Shown: positions 1 through 7,459 of the stretch, piece by piece
How positions within the stretch are numbered: the first letter of the stretch is position 1
Layout: the number at the start of each line of letters is the position of its first letter
Origin: Gordonia oryzae
Lineage (GTDB): Bacteria; Actinomycetota; Actinomycetes; Mycobacteriales; Mycobacteriaceae
Direction: 5' to 3'
Assembly: GCF_003797185.1 (NCBI RefSeq)
Contig: NZ_RKMH01000010.1
Location: 165,689 to 229,688, forward strand
Length of the DNA: 64,000 nt
The notes under the pieces: model-generated
What the model saw: the letters and a program-made list of their open reading frames with translations, nothing else
The model's database searches: none
Told to the model about the DNA's origin: nothing
Position numbers and translations under genes: made by a program

Positions 1-75
1 TGAAATTCCACGCAATCCGAGCGGAAAGACTCTGCGTCGAGAGCTTCTTGCTCAGTCTATTAAGGAGTTCAAGTG

Positions 76-963
76 ATGAGCCCATTTTCCCGCCGACACT
101 CAATCCCCGACCTTCGAGAGAAAACTGTGCTCATCACCGGTGGTGCGCGGGGCATCGGCGCGCAAACCGCACGTCGATTTGCCGATGAGGGTGCCACCGT
201 CTATATCTGCGACATCGATATTGATGTCGCAGAAGAAACTGCTGCGGGAATTCCAGGTTCCTACGCGGTAGCACTCGATGTCACCGATCGCAGTTCATGG
301 AGTTCGGCAGTATCGACGATTGAGCAAAGCGCCGGGTGCGTCGATGTCCTGGTGAACAATGCCGGCGTGATGCCGCTCGGGCCGTTTCTTGACGAGACGG
401 AAGAAACCACGGATTTGATTCTCGATGTGAATGTTCGTGGGGTGCTCAACGGTATCCGTGCGGTCATTCCGGCAATGATCGAGCGCAAGAACGGGCACAT
501 TGTGAACGTGGCCTCGATGGCCGGTCGGATCGCGATTCCCGGCATGCTGACCTACAACGCAAGCAAGTTCGGGGCACTGGGCGCCTCTCTCGCCGCTCGC
601 CAGGAGTACGACGGCACCGGTGTGAGTATCTGCGCCATCCTGCCGGCCGCGGTGCGCACAGAGCTCAGCTCCGGCGCCACTCTCGGCGGTGCGCTACCCA
701 CCGTGGATCCGATCGATGTCGCTGACGCCGTCATCGGCACGCTGGCTACACGCGCCGCGCAGACATCAGTGCCGGAGTGGGTCGGTCCCGGGTGGACGCT
801 GGTCTCCGCAGTTATGCCGGAGCGACTAGAACGGTTCGCGCGCAAGTCGATCGACGATCGCAGGGCACTGAGTACCGATCCGGTCACCCGTGGTGCCTAC
901 ATCAGCCGGGTGTCGCGTCATGCCGCGCAGCACAGTAGCCACTCACGTGGGGCGGCATCATGA
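76..963 (+). CDS. SDR family oxidoreductase (SadH-like)
   Basis: Short-chain dehydrogenase/reductase, NAD(P)-dependent, probably acting on an alcohol or ketone. The cofactor motif TGGARGIG lies near residue 20, NNAG near residue 95, and the active site shows a Ser (NVASMAG) followed by YNASK. At about 295 residues it is longer than a minimal 250-residue SDR because of a C-terminal extension, as in mycobacterial SadH. An AAGGAG ribosome site at 62-67 serves either GTG 73 or ATG 76; I chose ATG. It overlaps the next gene by 4 bp (ATGA), so it heads a coupled operon with a patatin-like hydrolase, a Baeyer-Villiger-type monooxygenase and a lipase. SDR plus monooxygenase plus lipase recalls the mycobacterial mymA operon (inference). 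The substrate is unknown. Confidence 0.85.
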   Translation: MSPFSRRHSIPDLREKTVLITGGARGIGAQTARRFADEGATVYICDIDIDVAEETAAGIPGSYAVALDVTDRSSWSSAVSTIEQSAGCVDVLVNNAGVMPLGPFLDETEETTDLILDVNVRGVLNGIRAVIPAMIERKNGHIVNVASMAGRIAIPGMLTYNASKFGALGASLAARQEYDGTGVSICAILPAAVRTELSSGATLGGALPTVDPIDVADAVIGTLATRAAQTSVPEWVGPGWTLVSAVMPERLERFARKSIDDRRALSTDPVTRGAYISRVSRHAAQHSSHSRGAAS

Positions 964-1898
964 CCAGGATTGGAATCGCTATCGGTTGCGGCGGGACAAT
1001 CGGCGGCGCTTGGGCAACCGCAGCACTTATGGCGCTTGCGGAGGAACTCGACTGGGACCCCCGAAACGCCAGTCTCTTGCAGGGAACGTCGGCGGGCGCA
1101 CAGATCGTGACACAGCTGGCCGGCGGATATTCGATCTCCCAACTGGCAGCTATGCAGGCCGGGTCGCCTCCTGACGATGTCTTGCGAGAGCACCTCGCCC
1201 TCACGCCACGAACTCTTCCGCCACGGCCCTCACTGAAACTCACCTGTCCCGAGGCAGTATTCACCCGCGGAGTCGGGCCGCATGCAGTCCTGAGCGCCTT
1301 GGCGCCGCGGGGACGCGGCGACACCCGATTTCTGACCTCGCTTGCTCAACACACCGCGGGCCCGGACGGTTGGCTTGCGCATCCCGGCGCGCGGCTGGTG
1401 GCGTTCGAGCCGGCCACCGGTACTCGCATGGCATTCGGGGCACCAGATGCGCTCACGGCAACTGTCGATGAGGCGCTGCGTGCCTCCTGGGCGGTGCCCG
1501 GCTGGATGCCGCCGGTCGTTATCGCCGACCGCACCTTCATCGACGGAGGTGTGGCGTCAACGGCGTCGGTCGACCTCATCGATCCCTCATCGTTGGATGT
1601 TCTCTACGTCATCGCTCCAATGGCCTCCGACGCCAACGTCAGAGCACCGGGGCTCGGGGGCATGGTCGAGCGCACCCTCCTGCGTCAACCGATGTCCCGT
1701 GTACTTCATCACGAGATCGCCGGAGCGCGGGCACAAGGACTGCGAGTCATCGCGATCACACCGAATTCCGAGGACATGGCCGCGCTTGGCTGGAACTTCA
1801 TGTCCCGAGGTCGCCGACAGGCGGCTTTCACTGCTGCATTAGTCAATGCGCGCCGAACAGTATGGCGCACCCTTCAGGCCCAGGAGACCTCCGCATGA
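960..1898 (+). CDS. Patatin-like phospholipase/acyl hydrolase
   Basis: Cytoplasmic patatin-family acyl hydrolase using a Ser-Asp dyad. The N-terminus carries the glycine-rich oxyanion loop (GCGGTIGG), the nucleophile elbow GTSAG is near residue 45, and the catalytic Asp lies in the FIDGG motif near residue 190. No signal peptide is visible. It starts inside the stop of the preceding SDR (ATGA) and its own stop overlaps the start of the monooxygenase, so the three are translated together. In this context it may cleave lipid or ester products of the downstream monooxygenase; that is inference. Confidence 0.82.
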   Translation: MTRIGIAIGCGGTIGGAWATAALMALAEELDWDPRNASLLQGTSAGAQIVTQLAGGYSISQLAAMQAGSPPDDVLREHLALTPRTLPPRPSLKLTCPEAVFTRGVGPHAVLSALAPRGRGDTRFLTSLAQHTAGPDGWLAHPGARLVAFEPATGTRMAFGAPDALTATVDEALRASWAVPGWMPPVVIADRTFIDGGVASTASVDLIDPSSLDVLYVIAPMASDANVRAPGLGGMVERTLLRQPMSRVLHHEIAGARAQGLRVIAITPNSEDMAALGWNFMSRGRRQAAFTAALVNARRTVWRTLQAQETSA

Positions 1899-3430
1899 CC
1901 CCTACCCCTCGTCAAGAAAAGCGCGAGCCGGAGATTGTTATTATCGGCGCCGGGATTGCCGGGATAACGATGGCCTATACTCTCCAGGGAGCCGGATATA
2001 GTCGGTTCCGAGTTCTGGAGAAGGGTTCCGACGTCGGTGGCGTATGGTACTGGAATCGTTATCCGGGACTGACCTGCGACGTTCCCTCGCAGCTTTATCA
2101 GTTCGGTTTCGCTCCAAAAGCGGACTGGTCGTCGATCTGGGCTCCCGGTCCTGAGATTCAGCGATACCACCGAGATGTGGTCGACAAGTTTGGGCTGGAT
2201 GAACACATTCAACTCAATACCACCGTGGTCTCCGCTGATTTCGACGACGCTTCGGCACTGTGGACTGTGGTGACGGATACCGGAGAAACAATCCTTGCCG
2301 ATTTTGTGATCTGCGCGACCGGAGTGTTACATAATCCGGCGTATCCGAATATTCCTGGCCTCGCCGAGTTCAAGGGCAAGGTTGTGCACACGGCCCGTTG
2401 GGACGAGTCACTCGACGTTGATGGAGCAAGAATTGCGGTGATCGGAACCGGTTCGACAGGAGTGCAAGTGGTTTCGGCGCTGCAGCAACCCGCGCGCTCG
2501 CTGACACACTTCGTCCGCTCACCACAATGGGTGTTGTGGGCCCCCATGCACTTACGCCAACCGAAACTGGTATCGAGGATTCTGGAACGAAGCCCAGGTC
2601 TGCATGCCTGGATCTATGCGATGTCGTTGAAGGCATCGGCGGTGCTGCCGGACGTCATCCTCAATGACACATGGCGGCGCCGAGCGGTCCAGAAGTATGC
2701 CCGGCTCTGCTTGCGCAGGCAGGTTCAGGATCGGCAACTACGCGAGTCGCTGACGCCCGACTATGAGCCACTATGCAAGCGGCAGGTGGTCTCTGGCACG
2801 TACTACCGCGCCTTGCGCTCCGCCAATACCGAACTCGTCACCACTGACATCGCCAGGGTTACCGAGGAGGGTATCCAGACCGTCGATGGCCGAGAATTTC
2901 CGCTGGATATCATTGTGTTGGCCACCGGATTCCGGGCGCATGACTATATGCGGCCAATGCGTATCACTGGCAGAGAAGGTCGTCAGCTCGACGAAATCTG
3001 GGCCGACGGTCCACGCGCATATCGCATGACCGCGATCCCAGGATTGCCGAATCTATTCACAGTACTGGGGCCAAACTCCCCGACCGGCTCGATCTCACTG
3101 CAGTACTCTGCTGAAGTCACCTCCCGCTACATTCTCTCCTGGCTGGACAAATTTAGAGTCGGCGAAATTTCTACCACTGAGGTCACCGAGGAAGCGACCG
3201 AGGAATTCAACCGAGAGGTAAATTCCGCCGCCAAGACCACGGTATGGAACTCTGGATGCAATTCTTGGTACTTCACCGATAGTGGGAATATCGACTTGTG
3301 GCCATTTACCCGCTCAAAGCTGACCGAAATGCTTACACAGCCCAACGAGTCACACTTCCGAGTGACTCGACGGCAGGAGGAGCGCGAAGCGGCTGGTGGA
3401 ATCAACCTGGCAAGTCAACGGAAAGGCTGA
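1895..3430 (+). CDS. Flavin-binding monooxygenase, Baeyer-Villiger type
   Basis: FAD- and NADPH-dependent class B monooxygenase of about 511 residues, a normal length. It shows the FAD-binding motif GAGIAG at the N-terminus, the Baeyer-Villiger fingerprint FKGKVVHTARW near residue 150, and a second Rossmann motif GTGSTG for NADPH. The start at ATG 1895 overlaps the upstream stop by 4 bp and has CAGGAG at 1881-1886; an earlier in-frame start at 1862 lies inside the upstream gene and is less likely. It probably oxidises a ketone to an ester, which the neighbouring patatin or lipase could hydrolyse. MymA of Mycobacterium belongs to the same family. The substrate cannot be told from sequence. Confidence 0.87.
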   Translation: MTPTPRQEKREPEIVIIGAGIAGITMAYTLQGAGYSRFRVLEKGSDVGGVWYWNRYPGLTCDVPSQLYQFGFAPKADWSSIWAPGPEIQRYHRDVVDKFGLDEHIQLNTTVVSADFDDASALWTVVTDTGETILADFVICATGVLHNPAYPNIPGLAEFKGKVVHTARWDESLDVDGARIAVIGTGSTGVQVVSALQQPARSLTHFVRSPQWVLWAPMHLRQPKLVSRILERSPGLHAWIYAMSLKASAVLPDVILNDTWRRRAVQKYARLCLRRQVQDRQLRESLTPDYEPLCKRQVVSGTYYRALRSANTELVTTDIARVTEEGIQTVDGREFPLDIIVLATGFRAHDYMRPMRITGREGRQLDEIWADGPRAYRMTAIPGLPNLFTVLGPNSPTGSISLQYSAEVTSRYILSWLDKFRVGEISTTEVTEEATEEFNREVNSAAKTTVWNSGCNSWYFTDSGNIDLWPFTRSKLTEMLTQPNESHFRVTRRQEEREAAGGINLASQRKG

Positions 3431-3437
3431 GCACGAA

Positions 3438-4802
3438 ATGAGAATTCGACGTCTTTTCACCATCTTCTGTCTGTCTCCTATCATTGCCCTGATCGCAGCG
3501 ATGGCTCCGAGCGCGACTTGGTCCGGCAATGCCCCAGCCGCCCCCGGGGCGCCGGATTCGACTGCATCCTTCTATTCGCCGCCGGTCCCGCTGCCCGGTG
3601 GTAGGCCAGGAGACGTGATCCGTTCCGCCCCGATGGCACTGGCGCTGGCACTGCCGCAGGGCGCAGGACAGATTCCGGGAACCGCGACGAAGGTGATGTA
3701 CCGCAGCACAGACGCAAACGGGCGTCCGAATGCGGTAACCGGAACATTTATCAAGTCGAGTCAGGCCTGGCACGGCCCTGGACCTCGGCCAGTCGTTGCT
3801 GTCGCCGTCGGCACCCAGGGTCAGGGTGACCAGTGCGCACCGTCAAAATTGCTGGGTCAACTCATCCACTACAACTTCCCACTCGACCTGATGGCGGAGT
3901 ACGAGGTTCTGTCGATCTATCCGCTGCTGGCACGCGGGATGTCGGTGGTGGTCACTGACTACGCCGGGCTCGGAACACCGGCGATGCACGACTACGTCAA
4001 TCGTCTTGCTGAGGCGCACGCTGTTTTGGATTCGATTCGAGCAGCACAGCGTCTTGCGCACTCGGAGGTTACGCCGGCAACGCCAACGATCGTGTTCGGC
4101 TATTCCCAGGGTGGTGGCGCGGCCGCTGCAGCCGCTGAATCGCAGGCGGATTATGCTCCCGAACTACCGATCCGTGGCACCTACAGCGGCGCCCCGCCGG
4201 CCGACCTCATCGCGACAATGTTCACCGCACCGGCCGTGGTTGCCGGACCGTTTCGCAATCAACGACCAGGCGGGGTAGGAGTGGGTCTGGTTGGTTACTA
4301 CATCAATGGGGTTTACGCCGACTACCCGGACACCCGTGCTGAGATTGACCGATTCCTCACGCCCCAGGGTCAGCAGATGAGGCGTGAGGTTGCACGGACA
4401 TGCGTACCCGAAGATGTCATGCGAACCTTCTACCGATCCATTTCGGACTACTTGGTCGGCGGCCAATCAGCAGCGGAACTGCTCGCGCGTAATCCACACT
4501 TCCGCAAGCGAACCGAAGAGCAGCGCATTGGCAGCCTACGGCCGATGGCCCCGGTACTCGTCGCAAGCGGTAGCAACGACGATGTGATTCCTGCCGGGCA
4601 GGTTCGCCAACTCGCACGCGACTGGTGTGCCAAGGGAGCGCAGGTCGAGTACCGCTCGACGCGATGGATACCCGATGTTCTGCCGAGCCTGGCCATCGGC
4701 CACCTCCTGCCGTTCCTACCCGTCACCGCCGAGGCGTTGGCCTGGATCGATGACAGACTGGCCAATCGACCTATCGCCAGTGGCTCCTGCACGTCACTGT
4801 GA
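3438..4802 (+). CDS. Secreted lipase (LIP family)
   Basis: Secretory triacylglycerol lipase-like protein of about 454 residues. The first 35 residues form a signal peptide: two arginines, a hydrophobic core, then small residues before a proline-rich start of the mature protein. The nucleophile elbow is GYSQGG near residue 220, with candidate Asp in SGSNDD and His in IGHLLP near the C-terminus. The start chosen is the ATG 7 bp after the monooxygenase stop, preceded by GGAAAGG; the in-frame start at 3396 would bury the signal sequence. It is the last gene of the first operon and could release fatty acids outside the cell for the intracellular enzymes. Confidence 0.85.
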   Translation: MRIRRLFTIFCLSPIIALIAAMAPSATWSGNAPAAPGAPDSTASFYSPPVPLPGGRPGDVIRSAPMALALALPQGAGQIPGTATKVMYRSTDANGRPNAVTGTFIKSSQAWHGPGPRPVVAVAVGTQGQGDQCAPSKLLGQLIHYNFPLDLMAEYEVLSIYPLLARGMSVVVTDYAGLGTPAMHDYVNRLAEAHAVLDSIRAAQRLAHSEVTPATPTIVFGYSQGGGAAAAAAESQADYAPELPIRGTYSGAPPADLIATMFTAPAVVAGPFRNQRPGGVGVGLVGYYINGVYADYPDTRAEIDRFLTPQGQQMRREVARTCVPEDVMRTFYRSISDYLVGGQSAAELLARNPHFRKRTEEQRIGSLRPMAPVLVASGSNDDVIPAGQVRQLARDWCAKGAQVEYRSTRWIPDVLPSLAIGHLLPFLPVTAEALAWIDDRLANRPIASGSCTSL

Positions 4803-5107
4803 CCGAAATACCAGTGTGCTGAAGGTTCGGATCACTGCATTGTCTGTGTGAACCGTCCGTGGATCTGGCCGAGACCGTGATCTCGCCAGAAGAATGTCGG
4901 CACGGGGCTCTTCGAGGTTGGGCACTGCCCGCCCAACCTCGAAGAGCCGGTCAACCCCCAACGCATCGTCTCCGCCATAGCTGGTGAATGGTCAGAGACC
5001 ACTGGCATCACGAAAGGCACGTCTGCTCTGGCGGACCCACACGGTTGGGGAATGAGAGGAATCGAGGCGAGAGCATCACTGGGGAATTCTGATGCGCCCC
5101 GTCACGC
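4803..5107. other. Convergent intergenic region
   Basis: About 305 bases between the lipase (+) and the MaoC gene (−), which converge. Apart from the strong inverted repeat at 4906-4948, I see no coding potential with a start and ribosome site. Confidence 0.5.
4906..4948. terminator. 18-bp perfect inverted repeat, probable bidirectional terminator
   Basis: Arms at 4906-4923 and 4931-4948 are perfectly complementary, with a 7-base loop. It lies between two convergent transcription units, where a bidirectional terminator is expected. No T-run follows either arm, which is common in high-GC actinobacteria. Confidence 0.6.
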
Positions 5108-5518
5108 TCAATTCAGCCAGATGACATGGGTGGCGACAGCCACCAGCTCTCCATGCTGGTTGTGCGCATCGACGGCGCAGAGAATCTTGCCGCCTTCCTC
5201 GGGTCGCTCGCCCTTGACGGTGAAAGTCACCGAGACGGTGTCGCCCAAATAGACGGGCTTGATGAATCGAACAGTGTCGTAGCCGTACGAGTAGCCATCG
5301 ACTTCCTTGCGAGTCATCCACTGCCCCGCGGCTGCAGACATCAGGCCCAAGATCAGTACTCCGTGCGCCACTCGTGCTCCGGCAGGATGTTCTTGGGCGT
5401 ACTCGGCATCGATGTGAAGTGGATAGAAGTCGCCGGTGATACCGGCGAACCCGTAAACGTCGAATTCGGTCACCGTCTTGGCCAATCGGACCACTTCGCC
5501 AGTCTCCACCGCTGTCAC
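5108..5518 (-). CDS. MaoC-like hydratase
   Basis: Single hot-dog-fold MaoC domain of 136 residues, the usual size of an (R)-specific enoyl-CoA hydratase. The hydratase motif is visible as GDFYPLHIDAEYA followed by an alanine/glycine-rich helix containing HG. GTG is the start and overlaps the thiolase stop by 4 bp (GTGA). It is the last gene of the − strand catabolic operon. Together with the thiolase it would complete a beta-oxidation-like shortening of CoA thioesters. Confidence 0.82.
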   Translation of the reverse strand: MTAVETGEVVRLAKTVTEFDVYGFAGITGDFYPLHIDAEYAQEHPAGARVAHGVLILGLMSAAAGQWMTRKEVDGYSYGYDTVRFIKPVYLGDTVSVTFTVKGERPEEGGKILCAVDAHNQHGELVAVATHVIWLN

Positions 5519-6693
5519 CGAAGCTCAACCAGCGTTCCGGTGCCCAGTCCTCCCCCACAGCACATCGTGCTGAGGCCGTATCGGGCCCCGGTATCCTCCA
5601 TGATGTGCAGCAGTGTTGTGATGAGTCTGACGCCTGAGGCGCCGAGTGGGTGCCCCAGAGCCATCGCACCGCCCCTGATATTCACCCGTTCGGGATCAGG
5701 CTCGAGATCGGCCATCCACGCGCCGACGACGGAAGCAAATGCTTCGTTGATTTCGAAGGCACCGATATCGGCCACAGAGAGGGAATTTCTTTTCAGGATC
5801 GATGTTGTCGCCGGGATCGGTCCGGTAAGCATCATGTGCGGATCGTCGCCGACGACAACGTGATCGCGGACGATGGCCCGAGGCTGCAGGCCCAACTCAG
5901 CGGCGCGCTGCTCTGACATGAGTAAGACTGCGGCCGCACCGTCGGATACCTGGGACGAGGTTGCCGCGGTCAGTTTGCCGCCGAACGCCGGAGCGAGGCC
6001 AGCAAGTTTCTCGGCGGAAGTTCCGGGCCTGATTCCCTCGTCGTCGTTGTGGGCCACGCCTTTCACCTCGATAGGAAGAATCTCGCGGGAGAATTCCCCC
6101 TTCCTCCGCGCATCCTCCGCCCGTGCATGGGATTGGACGGCCATGTCATCCAGCTGCGGACGGCTCAGGTTCCATTTGTCTGCGATCCTTTCCGCCGCCG
6201 CACCCTGGCCACTGAGATTGGCTCGCGCCGGTAGCTCGTAAAGGTGTTGCATCTCTGGGGTGAAGGCATCGCCAAACTCCTCCTGAGCCCGTAGACCGGC
6301 GGAAAAGGGCACGACGCTCATCGATTCGACGCCTGCGGCGACCACGCAGTCATGTGTGCCCGCCGCGATGGTCGAAGCAGCCAGGTGCAGAGCCTGTTGC
6401 GAAGAACCGCACTGAAAGTCGAGTGAGGTGGCCGGTACGTGGGTCGGCAAACCCGCCTGAAGCCACGCGTTCCGAGCGATGTTGGACGCTTGAGGCCCCA
6501 GCTGCTGAACACAGCCGGCCAGGACTTGTCCAACCTGGCCGGCATCGACACCAGTACGATCGAACAGCGATTGATAGACCTGTGCGAGAAGGTGGTTGGG
6601 ATGTACCGAAGCGAACATTCCATTGTTGCGCGCCTTGCCGATGGGCGTGCGTATCGCATCGACAATGACGACGGTATGACGTGGGGAATTCAT
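5515..6693 (-). CDS. Acetyl-CoA acetyltransferase (thiolase)
   Basis: Thiolase of 392 residues, the family's normal length. It has the acyl-accepting Cys in DFQCGSSQQA near residue 90, the His in GHPLGASG near residue 345, and the C-terminal Cys in CCGGGLGTG. It either cleaves a 3-ketoacyl-CoA to acetyl-CoA or condenses acetyl-CoA; the neighbouring hydratase and CoA-activating genes favour degradation. It lies 37 bp downstream of the TetR gene on the same strand and is coupled to the MaoC gene. Confidence 0.9.
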   Translation of the reverse strand: MNSPRHTVVIVDAIRTPIGKARNNGMFASVHPNHLLAQVYQSLFDRTGVDAGQVGQVLAGCVQQLGPQASNIARNAWLQAGLPTHVPATSLDFQCGSSQQALHLAASTIAAGTHDCVVAAGVESMSVVPFSAGLRAQEEFGDAFTPEMQHLYELPARANLSGQGAAAERIADKWNLSRPQLDDMAVQSHARAEDARRKGEFSREILPIEVKGVAHNDDEGIRPGTSAEKLAGLAPAFGGKLTAATSSQVSDGAAAVLLMSEQRAAELGLQPRAIVRDHVVVGDDPHMMLTGPIPATTSILKRNSLSVADIGAFEINEAFASVVGAWMADLEPDPERVNIRGGAMALGHPLGASGVRLITTLLHIMEDTGARYGLSTMCCGGGLGTGTLVELR

Positions 6694-6730
6694 AATTCTT
6701 TCTTTTCATCGCACCATCGCGGCCGTCTCA

Positions 6731-7438
6731 TTACCCGTGGGGATGATCAGCGGCCGGAATGGTGACTTCGAGTCGATCAAGCGTTTCTCTGGCGAGTGCG
6801 ATGAGTTCGTGCGGGGTGCTACCCGCCGAATGTTCTGGTACGGAAATGCTCCTTACCCCCATCTCACCAATGTCACGCGCGATCGTGGTCAGGTTGTCGG
6901 AGTGATGCCAAAGGGCGACGCTGTTCCACATCGCAATGATCGACAACGCGGCGGTTCGTGGATCGACGGGCGAGAACCTCGCCTGCCGCTGCCCCTCACT
7001 GATGACACCGGTCACTGCCTCTAGTACTTTGTGCCGCGTGCTCCTGTGTCGCGCGGCGAGCTCACTCGGCAACGACGACTCATTCTGGGCCAGTAGGCGA
7101 TACTCCGCCGGATTGCGTCCTACGAGTTCGACCATAGAGACGATGAGTCTGCGCAACTGAACATCCGGGGTCTCGGCGTTCTCACACAAAACCTCATCAA
7201 CCAGGTTGCCGGCCGTTTCCGTGACATCGCGAACGACTCGTTCGAGTAGTTCCTCCTTGCTGCGAACATAGCGATAGAGCGACGGGCGGCTCATTCCTAC
7301 TGCTGAAGCGATGTCTTGCAGGGTTGTTCCCGCGAAGCCCTTCTCCGCGAACAGTTGGCTGGCCTTGTCGAACAGTTCGTCTTCTACGAGATCACGCCGC
7401 ATTGCTGCGGTCGAACCAGTGGTGTCCGAATCGGCCAT
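6731..7438 (-). CDS. TetR-family transcriptional regulator
   Basis: TetR-type repressor of 235 residues. The N-terminal helix-turn-helix is clear (TTLQDIASAVGMSRPSLYRY, residues about 40-60), followed by an all-helical ligand domain without a family name I can assign. It sits inside the − strand operon between hyuB and the thiolase, so it may control the whole catabolic block, including the divergent promoter region at 15164-15379. A CoA thioester inducer is plausible by analogy with other catabolic TetR proteins (inference). Confidence 0.85.
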   Translation of the reverse strand: MADSDTTGSTAAMRRDLVEDELFDKASQLFAEKGFAGTTLQDIASAVGMSRPSLYRYVRSKEELLERVVRDVTETAGNLVDEVLCENAETPDVQLRRLIVSMVELVGRNPAEYRLLAQNESSLPSELAARHRSTRHKVLEAVTGVISEGQRQARFSPVDPRTAALSIIAMWNSVALWHHSDNLTTIARDIGEMGVRSISVPEHSAGSTPHELIALARETLDRLEVTIPAADHPHG

Positions 7439-7459
7439 TGCCGCCCTCCGCTCCTTCTC

